Below, one piece after another: positions 41,103-49,665 of a stretch of DNA of 64,000 bases. The stretch spans positions 5,236,501 through 5,300,500 of the forward strand of contig NZ_CP077093.1 of the NCBI RefSeq assembly GCF_014268755.2, written 5' to 3'. Made by a program: the position numbers and the translations under genes. The notes under the pieces were generated by a model. That model worked only from the letters and a program-made list of their open reading frames with translations, made no database searches and had not been told where the DNA came from. Numbering within the stretch: position 1 is the stretch's first letter; every line of letters starts with the position of its first letter. Origin of the DNA: Pseudomonas vanderleydeniana (GTDB lineage Bacteria; Pseudomonadota; Gammaproteobacteria; Pseudomonadales; Pseudomonadaceae).

Positions 41103-41126
41103 ACGGATGGTCGAGGGGGAAAATTA
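41103..41126 (-). promoter_or_regulatory. IS box of the hydroxylase gene
   Basis: On the minus strand TAATT (41126-41122), a 16-bp spacer and CGT (41105-41103) lie 76 bases upstream of the hydroxylase start. The fourth base differs from TAAAT, as in the MbtH promoter. A perfect 7-bp inverted repeat with a 5-base loop (41127-41145) abuts it. No equivalent plus-strand box was found for fpvG in the same 287-bp gap. Confidence 0.78.
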
Positions 41127-41313
41127 GCCGGTGCCGGACACCGGCTGTCGGCCACTGAAACATTTACTTTCATATAGCCCTGCGTTTTTTGCCCGCTCAT
41201 TCGTCTCATTTAGATGCAGCCGTTCGCGTAGGCAAAAGCCACGACCGGTTTTTTCGGGCGCGCGGTCCCTCTCAGGCCCCGCACCCTCCTCCGATGTCGA
41301 GAATCCGCTTTCC

Positions 41314-42522
41314 ATGTCCAAGAAGTCCCGCTCGAAAATCTGGTTCCTGGTCCATAGCTGGCTGGCGCTACCCATCTGGTTCTTTGTCCTGATCGTCTGT
41401 GTCACCGGCACCCTGGCGGTGGTCAGCCAGGAGATCGTCTGGCTGGCCAACCCCGATATCCGCGCCAGCAAACCCTCCGATGACGCGCCCTTGCTCAGCT
41501 ACGACCAGGTGCTGGCCGCCATCAAGAAGAATGAGCCCGAGCTGATCGTGCAGTCGATCCAGCGCCCGGACGAAAGCCACTTCGCCCTGCTGGCCGATAT
41601 CGGCTATCCGGACGGACGCTCGGTGACGGTCTACGTCAATCCCTACACCGGGGTGATCCAGGGCATCAGTCCGCAGTTCAACTTCAAGAACTTCACCCGG
41701 GCCTTGCATGGCTGGTGGCTGGTGCCGTTCACCAACGGCTACAGCTGGGGCTGGTACCTGGTATCGCTGCTGGGTATACCGATGCTGGCCTCGCTGATCA
41801 CCGGCCTGGTGGTCTACAAGCGCTTCTGGAAAGGGTTTCTCAAGCCAACCCTGCGTTTCAACCACGGGGCCCGGATCTTCTGGGGGGACTTCCATCGCCT
41901 GAGCGGGATCTGGTCGATCTGGTTCATCGCGGTGATCTCCATCACCGGCACCTGGTTCCTGATCCAGGCGATTCTCGCCGACAACCAGATCAGCATCGCC
42001 ACCCGGCCCATCCCGGCCATCATCTCCCACGACAGCGCACCGTTGACGGCCGATGGTCGAGCGGCCCCGAGACTCGGTGCCGACGAAGCCCTGCGCATCG
42101 CCCAGCAACAGGTACCCGGGCTCGATGCCAGCTTCATCAGCCTGCCGGGCAACGCCTACAGTGCCTTCGAGGTCGGCGGCCGAAGCTGGTACCCACTGAT
42201 GTACCAGACCCTGGAACTGAACCCCTACAACGGCAAGGTCGAACAGTCGCGCCTGCTGTCGGACCGCACGGGCCTGGAGTTCGTCACCGAGTCCATGCGA
42301 CCGCTGCACACCGGTGACTTCGGTGGGCTGTGGGTCAAGCTGATCTGGTTCTTCTTCGGCCTGCTGCTGAGCATGATGGTCCTCAGCGGCCTGCTGATCT
42401 GGAGCAAGCGCACCGCGCTGGCCACGCTCAATGCCCTGAAACGCAGCAACAAGGCCGAGCGAGCCGAAAAGGCCAGGCCCCGTACCACCCTCGGCGCCGA
42501 AACCCCGGAGGTCAACCTGTGA
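41314..42522 (+). CDS. fpvG: FpvG, PepSY-TM inner-membrane protein for ferripyoverdine reduction
   Basis: A 402-residue PepSY-associated transmembrane protein with four predicted helices: about 13-35 (WLALPIWFFVLIVCVTG), about 148-168, about 205-228, and about 343-365 (LIWFFFGLLLSMMVLSG). Histidines near the membrane (LVHSW, LHGWW, DFHRLSG) are typical of the family. In P. aeruginosa, FpvG reduces iron in periplasmic ferripyoverdine with help from FpvH, J and K, so that iron is released and the siderophore recycled. It heads an eight-gene plus-strand block in the same order as in P. aeruginosa. The chosen ATG at 41314 fits the first helix; the ribosome site upstream is weak. Confidence 0.9.
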   Translation: MSKKSRSKIWFLVHSWLALPIWFFVLIVCVTGTLAVVSQEIVWLANPDIRASKPSDDAPLLSYDQVLAAIKKNEPELIVQSIQRPDESHFALLADIGYPDGRSVTVYVNPYTGVIQGISPQFNFKNFTRALHGWWLVPFTNGYSWGWYLVSLLGIPMLASLITGLVVYKRFWKGFLKPTLRFNHGARIFWGDFHRLSGIWSIWFIAVISITGTWFLIQAILADNQISIATRPIPAIISHDSAPLTADGRAAPRLGADEALRIAQQQVPGLDASFISLPGNAYSAFEVGGRSWYPLMYQTLELNPYNGKVEQSRLLSDRTGLEFVTESMRPLHTGDFGGLWVKLIWFFFGLLLSMMVLSGLLIWSKRTALATLNALKRSNKAERAEKARPRTTLGAETPEVNL

Positions 42523-43058
42523 GCAAGGCCGAAGCCGTACACCCGATCTCGCCCCTGAGCCGCCTCTGGCACAAGTGGCGCTTTCACCTGAACATCCTGC
42601 TGGTATTGATTCCGCTGGGCTTCATGCCGCGCTACTTCTCCGATGCGGCGCTGTTTCGTGGCGACACCGGGCTGGGCCAGCACGTCCATGAGTTGCAGGC
42701 CGGGCCCTGGAGCCTGCAGTTGGCCGAATTGTGGGACGAGGCGCCTCGCCGCGACGGCCCTGCCGGCTATTTCAAGAGTTTCAATGCCACGCTCTGTGCC
42801 AGCTGCGGCGAGCAGGTCAAGGCCACCTACCTGCGGGTTGGCAAGCCACGCAGCCTGCGCGCCGCCGGGGTGATCTTCTTCGGCACCCCCTACCGCATGG
42901 GCGCCGTGGTGCCGATCCCGCAGAACACCGCCGACGACGCCGAGCTGTGGGTCACTCTCGAAGGCTGGGACGGTTCGGTCCACCAGGCCTCCATTCCCCT
43001 GAGCCAGGCATCGCCACTGACCATGGCCTGGTTGAAAAAACAAGGTGCACGCCCATGA
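42519..43058 (+). CDS. fpvH: FpvH, accessory protein of ferripyoverdine reduction
   Basis: 179 residues, starting at a GTG that overlaps the fpvG stop by 4 bases, with GGAGG upstream. One membrane helix (HLNILLVLIPLGFMP, about residues 22-36) is followed by a periplasmic-type domain with a single CASC pair in NATLCASCGEQ near residue 92. It is identified mainly by position between fpvG and fpvJ and by size. It probably assists FpvG; its exact role is not evident from the sequence. Confidence 0.82.
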   Translation: MSKAEAVHPISPLSRLWHKWRFHLNILLVLIPLGFMPRYFSDAALFRGDTGLGQHVHELQAGPWSLQLAELWDEAPRRDGPAGYFKSFNATLCASCGEQVKATYLRVGKPRSLRAAGVIFFGTPYRMGAVVPIPQNTADDAELWVTLEGWDGSVHQASIPLSQASPLTMAWLKKQGARP

Positions 43059-43411
43059 CCCCATTGCCTCGTTTCACCTCTTGCGCTCCCCTGCGACGCC
43101 TGCTGAGCAGCGCAGCACTGATCGCCGCCAGCGGTCTGAGCCTGAATGCCTGGGCACATAACCCGATGTGCGAATGCAAGCAGATCGACGCCGAGCAGAT
43201 CCAGTGCAAGGGCGGCTTTTCCGATGGCAGCGGTGCGGCCGGCGTGACCCTGGACGTGATCGGCTATGACGAAACCGTACTGGTGCCCGGCAAGCTCGGT
43301 GACGACTCGACGCTGACCTTCAAGAAACCTGCCACCGATTTCTACGTACTCTTCGACGCCGGCCCCGGCCATGTCGTGGAAGTCGACAAGGCGGACATCG
43401 AAGCCCCATGA
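43055..43411 (+). CDS. fpvJ: FpvJ, small periplasmic protein of the ferripyoverdine reduction system
   Basis: 118 residues with a clear signal peptide (hydrophobic LLSSAALIAASGLSLNAWA, cleavage near residue 34). The mature start has a Cys-rich stretch (HNPMCECKQIDAEQIQCKGG) that could bind metal or form disulfides. It overlaps fpvH and fpvK by 4 bases each, showing tight translational coupling. The name follows from position and size in the conserved fpvGHJK order. Confidence 0.82.
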   Translation: MTPLPRFTSCAPLRRLLSSAALIAASGLSLNAWAHNPMCECKQIDAEQIQCKGGFSDGSGAAGVTLDVIGYDETVLVPGKLGDDSTLTFKKPATDFYVLFDAGPGHVVEVDKADIEAP

Positions 43412-43983
43412 GTACCTCTACCACCCAGGTTGTACGCCCCGCCGGTGCCGGCCACGAAACCCTCTACGTCCTGCTGTTTTGCCTGATCGTACTGCTGGTC
43501 GCCGGCTCCGTGGTGGCCCTGCACGGCGAGAAACAGGATGTCGCGCCGGTCGCGGCCCACCAACTGGATGCCCGCCGCGACCTCACGCCGGGCGAACAGG
43601 GCATCTACGCCGACCTGCGGGTCACCCTCGACGAGATCCACCTGCTGCAGCAGGACCAGCAGGCCCTGCCCTCCCCCGCGCAACTGGCCGAGGAAGGCTT
43701 CGCGCCCTTCGCCCAGGATGCCAGCTCGGTCAGTCGCGGCGGCCACCGCTGGCAGTTGCTGGAGTCGCCCGCGTACCTCGGCCTGAGCCAGGTCTCGACG
43801 ACAGCCGGCTCGTTCCTGATGCGGATCGGCAGTGACGCGAATGCCGCGCCGGATATCTGGCTCACGCGCAACGCCAACCCGACAGTGCCCGGCGACCTTG
43901 CCGACAGCGCCCTGATTGCCGCTGGCTGGCAGCAGGTGGTCGCGCAATTCGACGCCGGCGTGACCCGCCAGCATCGCCACTGA
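43408..43983 (+). CDS. fpvK: FpvK, membrane-anchored protein of the ferripyoverdine reduction system
   Basis: 191 residues with one N-terminal membrane helix at about 20-38 (YVLLFCLIVLLVAGSVVAL) and a soluble domain expected in the periplasm. The tail is His-rich (RQHRH). It overlaps fpvJ by 4 bases and is 41 bases from fpvC. I see no enzyme motif; the identity comes from the conserved order. Confidence 0.8.
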   Translation: MSTSTTQVVRPAGAGHETLYVLLFCLIVLLVAGSVVALHGEKQDVAPVAAHQLDARRDLTPGEQGIYADLRVTLDEIHLLQQDQQALPSPAQLAEEGFAPFAQDASSVSRGGHRWQLLESPAYLGLSQVSTTAGSFLMRIGSDANAAPDIWLTRNANPTVPGDLADSALIAAGWQQVVAQFDAGVTRQHRH

Positions 43984-44024
43984 GCCGCTCCAAACACCGT
44001 TCACCCGGAGAAGATCGCCCCCTC

Positions 44025-44954
44025 ATGTCCATTTCAGCCCTGTTCAGCCGCCGTCGCCTGCTCCTGGCCCTGCTGCTCGCGCCGCTCCTGTCGACCTTCC
44101 AGGTCCATGCCGACACCGCCAAACGCCTGCGCATCGGCATCACCCTGCACCCCTACTACAGCTACGTGGCCAATATCGTCGGCGACAAGGCCGAGGTGGT
44201 GCCGCTGATCCCGGCCGGCTTCAACCCCCATGCCTACGAGCCACGGGCCGAGGACATCAAGCGCATCGGCACGCTGGACGTGATCGTGCTCAACGGAGTC
44301 GGCCACGACGACTTCGCCGACCGCATGATCGCCGCCAGTGAGAAACCACAGATCCCGCTGATCGAGGCCAACGAGAACGTACCGCTGCTGGCTGCCACCG
44401 GTATCGCCGCACGTGGCGCCGGCAAGGTGGTCAACCCGCACACCTTCCTGTCCATCAGCGCGTCCATCGCCCAGGTCAACAACATCGCCCGCGAACTGGG
44501 CAAGCTCGACCCGGACAACGCCAAGTTCTACACCGCCAACGCCCGCGCCTACGGCAAGCGCCTGCGCCAGCTGCGCGCCGACGCCCTGGCGAAACTGACC
44601 CAGGCGCCCAACGCCGACCTGCGGGTAGCGACGGTGCATGCGGCCTATGACTATCTGCTGCGCGAGTTCGGCCTGGAAGTCACCGCCGTGGTCGAGCCGG
44701 CCCACGGGATCGAGCCGAGTCCGAGCCAATTGAAGAAAACCATCGACCAACTGCGCGAGCTGGATGTGAAGGTGATCTTCTCGGAGCTGGACTTCCCGTC
44801 CACCTACGTCGAGACCATCCAGCGCGAGTCCGGGGTGAAGCTCTACCCGCTGTCGCACATTTCCTATGGTGACTACACCGCCGACAAGTACGAGAAGGAA
44901 ATGAGCAACAACCTCAACACCGTGGTCAAGGCGATCCAGGAGGCGGGCGCATGA
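44025..44954 (+). CDS. fpvC: FpvC, periplasmic metal-binding protein of the FpvCDEF ABC transporter
   Basis: 309 residues of the ZnuA/MntC (cluster A-I) solute-binding family. A signal peptide covers about residues 1-30 (LLLALLLAPLLSTFQVHA). Metal-ligand candidates of the family are visible: His in TLHPYYSY, His in GFNPHAYEP, His in VNPHTF, and Asp or Glu in the C-terminal lobe (SELDFPSTY). In P. aeruginosa, FpvC works with FpvF as a two-protein periplasmic receptor of the ferripyoverdine ABC transporter. It has a GGAG site 5' of its ATG and overlaps fpvD by 4 bases. Confidence 0.9.
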   Translation: MSISALFSRRRLLLALLLAPLLSTFQVHADTAKRLRIGITLHPYYSYVANIVGDKAEVVPLIPAGFNPHAYEPRAEDIKRIGTLDVIVLNGVGHDDFADRMIAASEKPQIPLIEANENVPLLAATGIAARGAGKVVNPHTFLSISASIAQVNNIARELGKLDPDNAKFYTANARAYGKRLRQLRADALAKLTQAPNADLRVATVHAAYDYLLREFGLEVTAVVEPAHGIEPSPSQLKKTIDQLRELDVKVIFSELDFPSTYVETIQRESGVKLYPLSHISYGDYTADKYEKEMSNNLNTVVKAIQEAGA

Positions 44955-45703
44955 CCGCCGCCGAGAGCATCGAGCGCATCGCCAGCGGGCCGACCCTGGA
45001 CTTCGACGGGATCAACCTGACCCTGGGCCGCACCACCATTCTCGACAACGTCAGCTTCCAGGTCCGCCCCGGCCACGTGCATGCGCTGGTCGGTCCCAAC
45101 GGCGGTGGCAAAAGTTCGCTGATCAAGACCCTGCTCGGGCAGATGCCGCACCAGGGCCACCTGAGCCTGCAATGGCAGGGTGCACCGGGCACCATCGGCT
45201 ACGTCCCCCAGGCACTGGAGTTCGACCGTGGCCTGCCGATGACCGTCGACGATTTCATGGCTGCCATGTGCCAGCGCCGCCCGGCCTTCCTCGGCCTGTC
45301 GCGGCACTTCGCCGGGGCGATCGGCGAAGCGCTGGAGCGGGTCGGCATGCAGGACAAGCGCAAGCGGCGCATGGGTGCCCTGTCGGGCGGAGAACGCCAG
45401 CGGGTGCTGCTGGCCCAGGGGCTGATCCCGCCACCGCAACTGCTGGTGCTCGACGAGCCGATGTCGGCCCTCGACGAGGCCGGTATCCAGGTGTTCGAGC
45501 GCCTGCTCGGTGAGTGGCGCCGCGCCGGCATCACCGTGCTGTGGATCGAACACGACCTGGAGGCGGTCAAGCGCCTGGCCGACCGGGTCACCGGCCTCAA
45601 CCGCAGGATCCTGTTCGATGCCAGCCCCGCCGAAGCACTGACGCCGGAGCGCCTGCTGACGCTGTTTTCCACTCACCCACGCGGCGAGGCCACTCAACCA
45701 TGA
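44951..45703 (+). CDS. fpvD: FpvD, ATPase of the FpvCDEF ABC transporter
   Basis: 250 residues with a complete ABC ATPase: Walker A GPNGGGKSS at 48-56, Q-loop region YVPQAL, signature LSGGERQRV, Walker B LLVLDEPM and switch His in WIEHDLE. It belongs to the metal-importer subfamily (ZnuC/MntB-like) and overlaps both neighbours by 4 bases. It should power release or transport of iron after ferripyoverdine reduction in the periplasm. Confidence 0.9.
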   Translation: MTAAESIERIASGPTLDFDGINLTLGRTTILDNVSFQVRPGHVHALVGPNGGGKSSLIKTLLGQMPHQGHLSLQWQGAPGTIGYVPQALEFDRGLPMTVDDFMAAMCQRRPAFLGLSRHFAGAIGEALERVGMQDKRKRRMGALSGGERQRVLLAQGLIPPPQLLVLDEPMSALDEAGIQVFERLLGEWRRAGITVLWIEHDLEAVKRLADRVTGLNRRILFDASPAEALTPERLLTLFSTHPRGEATQP

Positions 45704-46599
45704 CCTATGAAGCTTTTCGCCTGATGATCCAGGGCTGGGCCGCCGACGGCCTGCTGCCAGCGGCACTGGCCTATGGTTTCGTGATCAATGCGCTGCTCGC
45801 CGGTCTGTTGATCGGCCCGGTACTCGGTGGCCTCGGCACCCTGGTGGTGGTCAAGCGCTTCGCGTTCTTCTCCGAATCGGTAGGTCACGCGGCATTGACT
45901 GGCGTCGCCATCGGCATCCTGCTCGGCGAACCCTACACCGGCCCCTACGGCAGCCTGTTCGGTTACTGCCTGCTGTTCGGCGTGCTGCTCAACTACCTGC
46001 GCAACCGTACCGGCCTGGCCCCGGACACGCTGATTGGGGTGTTCCTCTCGGTGTCGCTGGCCCTCGGCGCCAGCCTGCTGCTGATACTGGCCGGCAAGAT
46101 CAACATCCACATCCTGGAAAACGTGCTGTTCGGCTCGGTCCTGACAGTCAACGGCAATGACCTGCTGGTACTGCTGGTGGTCGGTGCGCTGGTGCTGGGC
46201 CTGAGCCTGCCGCTGTACAACCGGATCATGCTGGCCAGCTTCAACCCACAGCTGGCCGCCGTACGCGGCGTCGCGGTGAAGGCCCTCGACTACCTGTTCG
46301 TGGTGCTGGTAACGCTGATCACCGTGGCCGCGGTCAAGGTCATCGGCGCGATCCTGGTCGGTGCCCTGCTGGTGATCCCGGCTGCCGCCGCGCGCCTGCT
46401 CAGCCAGTCGCTCAAGGGCTTCTTCTGGATCTCCGTGGCGATCGCCACCGTCAGCACCCTGAGCGGCATCCTGCTGCCGATCCTGTTCGACCTGCCCGTA
46501 CCGTCCGGTGCGGCGATCATCCTGATGGCCGGTCTCGGCTTCGCCCTGGCGGCGATCGCCCGCGGTACCGTGCCCAGCCTCAAAGGGAATATCGGATAA
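45700..46599 (+). CDS. fpvE: FpvE, permease of the FpvCDEF ABC transporter
   Basis: 299 residues of the ABC-3 (ZnuB-like) metal permease family with about eight membrane helices, beginning near residue 15 (LPAALAYGFVINALLAGLL) and ending near 290. The conserved early segment RFAFFSESVGHAALTGVAIG is present. The start is the ATG at 45700 that overlaps the fpvD stop. The gene ends exactly before fpvF. Confidence 0.9.
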   Translation: MTYEAFRLMIQGWAADGLLPAALAYGFVINALLAGLLIGPVLGGLGTLVVVKRFAFFSESVGHAALTGVAIGILLGEPYTGPYGSLFGYCLLFGVLLNYLRNRTGLAPDTLIGVFLSVSLALGASLLLILAGKINIHILENVLFGSVLTVNGNDLLVLLVVGALVLGLSLPLYNRIMLASFNPQLAAVRGVAVKALDYLFVVLVTLITVAAVKVIGAILVGALLVIPAAAARLLSQSLKGFFWISVAIATVSTLSGILLPILFDLPVPSGAAIILMAGLGFALAAIARGTVPSLKGNIG

Positions 46600-47562
46600 A
46601 TGCCAAATCTTCGCCCTCTCGCCCTTGCCCTGCTGCTGAGCGGCCTCTACAGCAGCGCATCGTTCTCCAGCCAGGCACCGATGCCAATCACCGCCAACCA
46701 CGGCCTGGGCACTGCGGCCCTGCACACCAGCAGCGAGAAACAGAGCGTGCGTATCCTCGCCAGCCTGCCCGTCACCTACGGTCTCGGTGAAATCCTGCTC
46801 AAGGACAGCGGCGTCGAGCTGCAACGCGCCGCTGACGCCAACCTGCCAGGCAGCCGCCAGAGCGCCTATTTCAGCGGCCGTGGCGCTCCCGCCCTGCAGA
46901 AGCTGGCCAACCAGGCCGACGCAGTGATCGGCCTGCGCTCGTTGTGGCCGGATGATCCGCTGTACATCATGGCCCGGCGCAGCAACGTGCGCATCGTCGA
47001 GGTCGACGCCGCACGCCCGGTGGATGGCGCCTTGCCAGGCATCGCGGTGCAACCAGGCCAGGGCACCGATGGCCTGAACAGCCAGCCATGGCTGTCGAGC
47101 AACAACCTGGGGCGCATGGCCGATGTGACCGCCGCCGACCTGGTGCGCCTGGCGCCTGCGGCCAAGCCGAAGATCGAGAGCAACCTGGCGACGCTCAAGC
47201 AGCGCCTGCTCAAGCTCAGCGCCGACAGCGAAACGCGCCTGGCCAAGGCCGACAACCTCAGCGTATTCAGCCTCTCCGAGCGCTTCGGCTACCTGGTCGG
47301 CGGGCTCAACCTGGAGCTGATCCAGGTCGATGCGCGCAGCGATGAGCAGTGGACACCCGAGGCCCTGGCAAAACTGAGCGAAACCCTCAAGGACGCCGAT
47401 GTGAAGCTGGTGCTGGATCACCGCCAGCCGCCGGAAGCGGTGAAGGCGGCGATTGCCCAGGCTGGCAGCACGCTGCTGGTACTCGAAACCGAGAGCGTCG
47501 ATCCATTGACCGGGCTCGAAGCCTCGATCACCCAGGTGCTGGATATCCTGGCGCCGACATAA
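46600..47562 (+). CDS. fpvF: FpvF, periplasmic pyoverdine-binding protein
   Basis: 320 residues with a signal peptide (LRPLALALLLSGLYSSASFS, about 1-25) and a bilobal binding-protein pattern (ILASLPVTYGLGEILLKDSG; later VKLVLDHRQPPEAVKAAIAQAG). It is the last gene of the fpvG-F block and starts directly after the fpvE stop. In P. aeruginosa, FpvF binds pyoverdine and ferripyoverdine in the periplasm together with FpvC. A palindromic repeat and a terminator follow. Confidence 0.88.
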   Translation: MPNLRPLALALLLSGLYSSASFSSQAPMPITANHGLGTAALHTSSEKQSVRILASLPVTYGLGEILLKDSGVELQRAADANLPGSRQSAYFSGRGAPALQKLANQADAVIGLRSLWPDDPLYIMARRSNVRIVEVDAARPVDGALPGIAVQPGQGTDGLNSQPWLSSNNLGRMADVTAADLVRLAPAAKPKIESNLATLKQRLLKLSADSETRLAKADNLSVFSLSERFGYLVGGLNLELIQVDARSDEQWTPEALAKLSETLKDADVKLVLDHRQPPEAVKAAIAQAGSTLLVLETESVDPLTGLEASITQVLDILAPT

Positions 47563-47595
47563 GTTGGAGTCTGGGGGGCTTGTGGTGGAGTTCCG

Positions 47596-47698
47596 GGCCT
47601 CTTCGCGGATAAATCCGGCTCCCACAGTGACCGAGCAAGACACACATCTTGTGAGCGCCGCAAAAACGGTGGGAGCCGGATTTATCCGCGAAGAGGCC
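47596..47698. repeat. Second REP-type inverted repeat family (30-bp arms)
   Basis: Arms 47596-47625 and 47669-47698 are perfect inverse complements of about 30 bp containing CGCGGATAAATCCGGCTCCC. The sequence differs from the REP pair at 3101, so two REP families occur in the window. It lies between fpvF and the MbtH gene, which converge here, and may help to end transcription. Confidence 0.88.
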
Positions 47699-47716
47699 AT
47701 TGCAGACACCAACAAA

Positions 47717-47740
47717 AAAGGCACCTTCACAGGTGCCTTT
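47717..47740 (-). terminator. Terminator between fpvF and the MbtH gene, probably bidirectional
   Basis: A 10-bp stem (47717-47726 with 47731-47740) and a TCAC loop. On the minus strand the stem is followed by a run of six T, 15 bases beyond the MbtH stop. On the plus strand it ends in TTT and could also stop fpvF transcripts. Confidence 0.88.
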
Positions 47741-47755
47741 CTTCGAGCCCTACAA

Positions 47756-47974
47756 TCAGGCCACCTGGGCGTCCATCTTCTGGCGCAGGCTCAGGGGGCG
47801 CATGTCGGTCCAGACCTCCTCGATGTAGGCCAGGCACTCCTTCTTGAAGCCGCTCTTGCCTACGGCTCGCCAGCCATTGGGGATTGCCTTGTAGTCCGGC
47901 CAGATCGAATACTGCTCCTCGTGATTGACCACCACCTGAAAGACGATGTCATCGCGATCGAATACTGAAGTCAT
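47756..47974 (-). CDS. MbtH-like NRPS accessory protein
   Basis: 72 residues with the family signature: [10 protein letters not shown] near residue 17, then GWR at 34-36 and [12 protein letters not shown] near the end. MbtH proteins bind A domains and are needed for folding or activity of many of them. This is the only one in the window, so it probably serves all the pyoverdine synthetases, PvdL included. The ATG at 47972-47974 has GGAGA 12 bases upstream. It is transcribed from its own IS box, with a small hairpin (48002-48020) in the leader. Confidence 0.95.
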   Translation of the reverse strand: MTSVFDRDDIVFQVVVNHEEQYSIWPDYKAIPNGWRAVGKSGFKKECLAYIEEVWTDMRPLSLRQKMDAQVA

Positions 47975-48036
47975 TGCGGTTCTCCATGAGAGTGGGTTGA
48001 GGCCACGCCGTTTGCGTGGCACTCGTGTAGTTGAAA

Positions 48037-48060
48037 ACGTTCGGCCCCGGCAAAAAATTA
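48037..48060 (-). promoter_or_regulatory. IS box of the MbtH gene, overlapping the pvdH stop codon
   Basis: On the minus strand TAATT (48060-48056), a 16-bp spacer and CGT (48039-48037) lie 62 bases upstream of the MbtH start. The first three bases are the TAA stop of pvdH, so the promoter is built into the end of that gene. Confidence 0.78.
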
Positions 48061-49470
48061 GAGCTGGGGCAGCGCAGCCTCCAGGGCCTGGCCGAAGATC
48101 CGGGCCACTTCGTCGACCTGCGCGGCGGTGATCACCAGCGGTGGCAGGAAACGCACCACGCCGCCATGACGCCCGCCCAGTTCGAGGATCAGGCCGCGCT
48201 TGAGGCACTCACGCTGAAGCAGCGGTGCCAGTCGTGGCAATGCTGGCGGGTGGCCCTGGGCATCCGGGGCGCCGGCCGGATCGACCAGCTCGACCCCCAG
48301 CATCAGCCCGCGTCCGCGAATATCACCCAACTGCGGGAAATCACGCTGCAGCAGGCGCAGGTGTTCGCACAGGCGCTCCCCCATGGCGTGCGCATGGGCG
48401 GGCAGATCGTGCTCCTTGAGGTAGCGCATGACCGCGGAACCGGTCGCCATGGCCATCTGGTTGCCACGGAAAGTGCCGGCATGTGCCCCCGGAGCCCAGG
48501 TGTCGAGCCAGTCACGATAGACCATCACCGCCAATGGCAGGCTGCCACCGATGGCCTTGGACATCACCACCACATCCGGGACGATTCCGGCGTGCTCGAA
48601 GGCGAACATTTTACCGGTACGGCCGAAACCACTCTGGATCTCGTCGACGATCAGTGCCACGCCGGCCTTTTCGGTGATCCGCCGCAGGCCACGCAGCCAG
48701 TCGAGGTCCGCCGGGATCATGCCGCCTTCGCCCTGCACCGCCTCGACGATGATCGCCGCCGGCAGTTGCACACCGCCTTCGGGATCGTTCAGCAGGTTCT
48801 CCAGGTAATGCAGGTTGACCTTGACCCCTTCGGCGCCCCCCAGACCGAACGGGCAACGATAGTCATGGGGATACGGCAGGAACTGCACGCCATTGCCCAA
48901 CAGCGCGCCCAGCGGCTTCTTCGGCCCCAGGTTGCCCATCAGGCTCAAGGCCCCCTGGCTCATGCCATGGTAGGCGCCCTGGAACGACAGCACGGTGCTG
49001 CGTCCGGTGGCCGTGCGTACCAGCTTGAGGGCGGCTTCCACCGCATCGGTACCGGTCGGGCCGCAGAACTGGATCTTCGCTTCCTTGGCCAGGGCCTCGG
49101 GCAGCAGGCCGAACAGGTCCTGGACGAACTGGTCCTTGACCGGCGTGGTGAGATCGAGGGTATGCAGCGGCAGTTCATCAGCCAGTACCTGCTGGATCGC
49201 CTCGATCACCACCGGATGATTGTGCCCCAGCGCCAAGGTGCCGGCGCCGGCCAGGCAGTCGATGAAACGACGACCTTCGACGTCCTCGACATACAGGCCC
49301 TTGGCCCGCTTGAGCGCCAGCGGAATACGCCGCGGGTAGCTGCGGGCATTCGACTCCTGGCGGTTCTGCCTGGCCAGCAGCGGCGATTCGTCGAACTGGT
49401 AGAGCTCTTGCGCCGTGGACTGGCTGGGGCGGATCGGCGGTTTTTCGATAAGGCTGGTAGCGACTGACAT
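48058..49470 (-). CDS. pvdH: PvdH, L-2,4-diaminobutyrate:2-oxoglutarate aminotransferase
   Basis: 470 residues of the class III (omega) aminotransferase family. Pyridoxal-phosphate features are visible: [14 protein letters not shown] near 137-150, the Asp in [13 protein letters not shown] at 276 and the Schiff-base Lys in [10 protein letters not shown] at 305. PvdH makes L-2,4-diaminobutyrate from aspartate semialdehyde. Dab is needed for the chromophore in all pyoverdines and here probably also for a Dab module in the peptide (14099-22036). I take the ATG at 49470 ([10 protein letters not shown]), which has GAGGG upstream, rather than a start 15 bases earlier. An IS box lies 83 bases upstream. 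Confidence 0.93.
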   Translation of the reverse strand: MSVATSLIEKPPIRPSQSTAQELYQFDESPLLARQNRQESNARSYPRRIPLALKRAKGLYVEDVEGRRFIDCLAGAGTLALGHNHPVVIEAIQQVLADELPLHTLDLTTPVKDQFVQDLFGLLPEALAKEAKIQFCGPTGTDAVEAALKLVRTATGRSTVLSFQGAYHGMSQGALSLMGNLGPKKPLGALLGNGVQFLPYPHDYRCPFGLGGAEGVKVNLHYLENLLNDPEGGVQLPAAIIVEAVQGEGGMIPADLDWLRGLRRITEKAGVALIVDEIQSGFGRTGKMFAFEHAGIVPDVVVMSKAIGGSLPLAVMVYRDWLDTWAPGAHAGTFRGNQMAMATGSAVMRYLKEHDLPAHAHAMGERLCEHLRLLQRDFPQLGDIRGRGLMLGVELVDPAGAPDAQGHPPALPRLAPLLQRECLKRGLILELGGRHGGVVRFLPPLVITAAQVDEVARIFGQALEAALPQL

Positions 49471-49553
49471 CTCTCGATCCCTCAATAGCGGGTGGGGTGG
49501 CCAAAACCTTCATCCGCGCGCGGGTACGTGCGCGCGAATTGCATCTTCTGGAA

Positions 49554-49577
49554 ACGCACCAGCCGGGTCGGGATTTA
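49554..49577 (-). promoter_or_regulatory. IS box of pvdH
   Basis: On the minus strand TAAAT (49577-49573), a 16-bp spacer and CGT (49556-49554) lie 83 bases upstream of the pvdH start, an exact match to the PvdS pattern. A GC-rich palindrome of alternating CG (about 49515-49537) lies in the leader. Confidence 0.88.
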
Positions 49578-49665
49578 CACCTTCCAGGGGATTGTTGGAT
49601 GTTTTTTAGATCGTTGGGGCGGGGTTGGCAGCCCTCCCGAACCGACAGGGATTGCGTGCCCCCTT

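Noticed and set aside
41127..41145. Inverted repeat beside the hydroxylase promoter as a Fur box
   Set aside because: It is GC-rich (GCCGGTG arms) and does not resemble the AT-rich Fur consensus.
41162..41185. ATTTA-N16-CGT on the plus strand before fpvG as an IS box
   Set aside because: The first element is the inverse complement of the consensus, not the consensus itself; the right spacing to CGT is probably chance.
45694..47730. Minus-strand open frame of 678 codons over fpvE and fpvF
   Set aside because: Its sequence (Gln/His/Asp-rich) is the reverse of membrane and binding-protein genes that carry clear family motifs and fit an operon.
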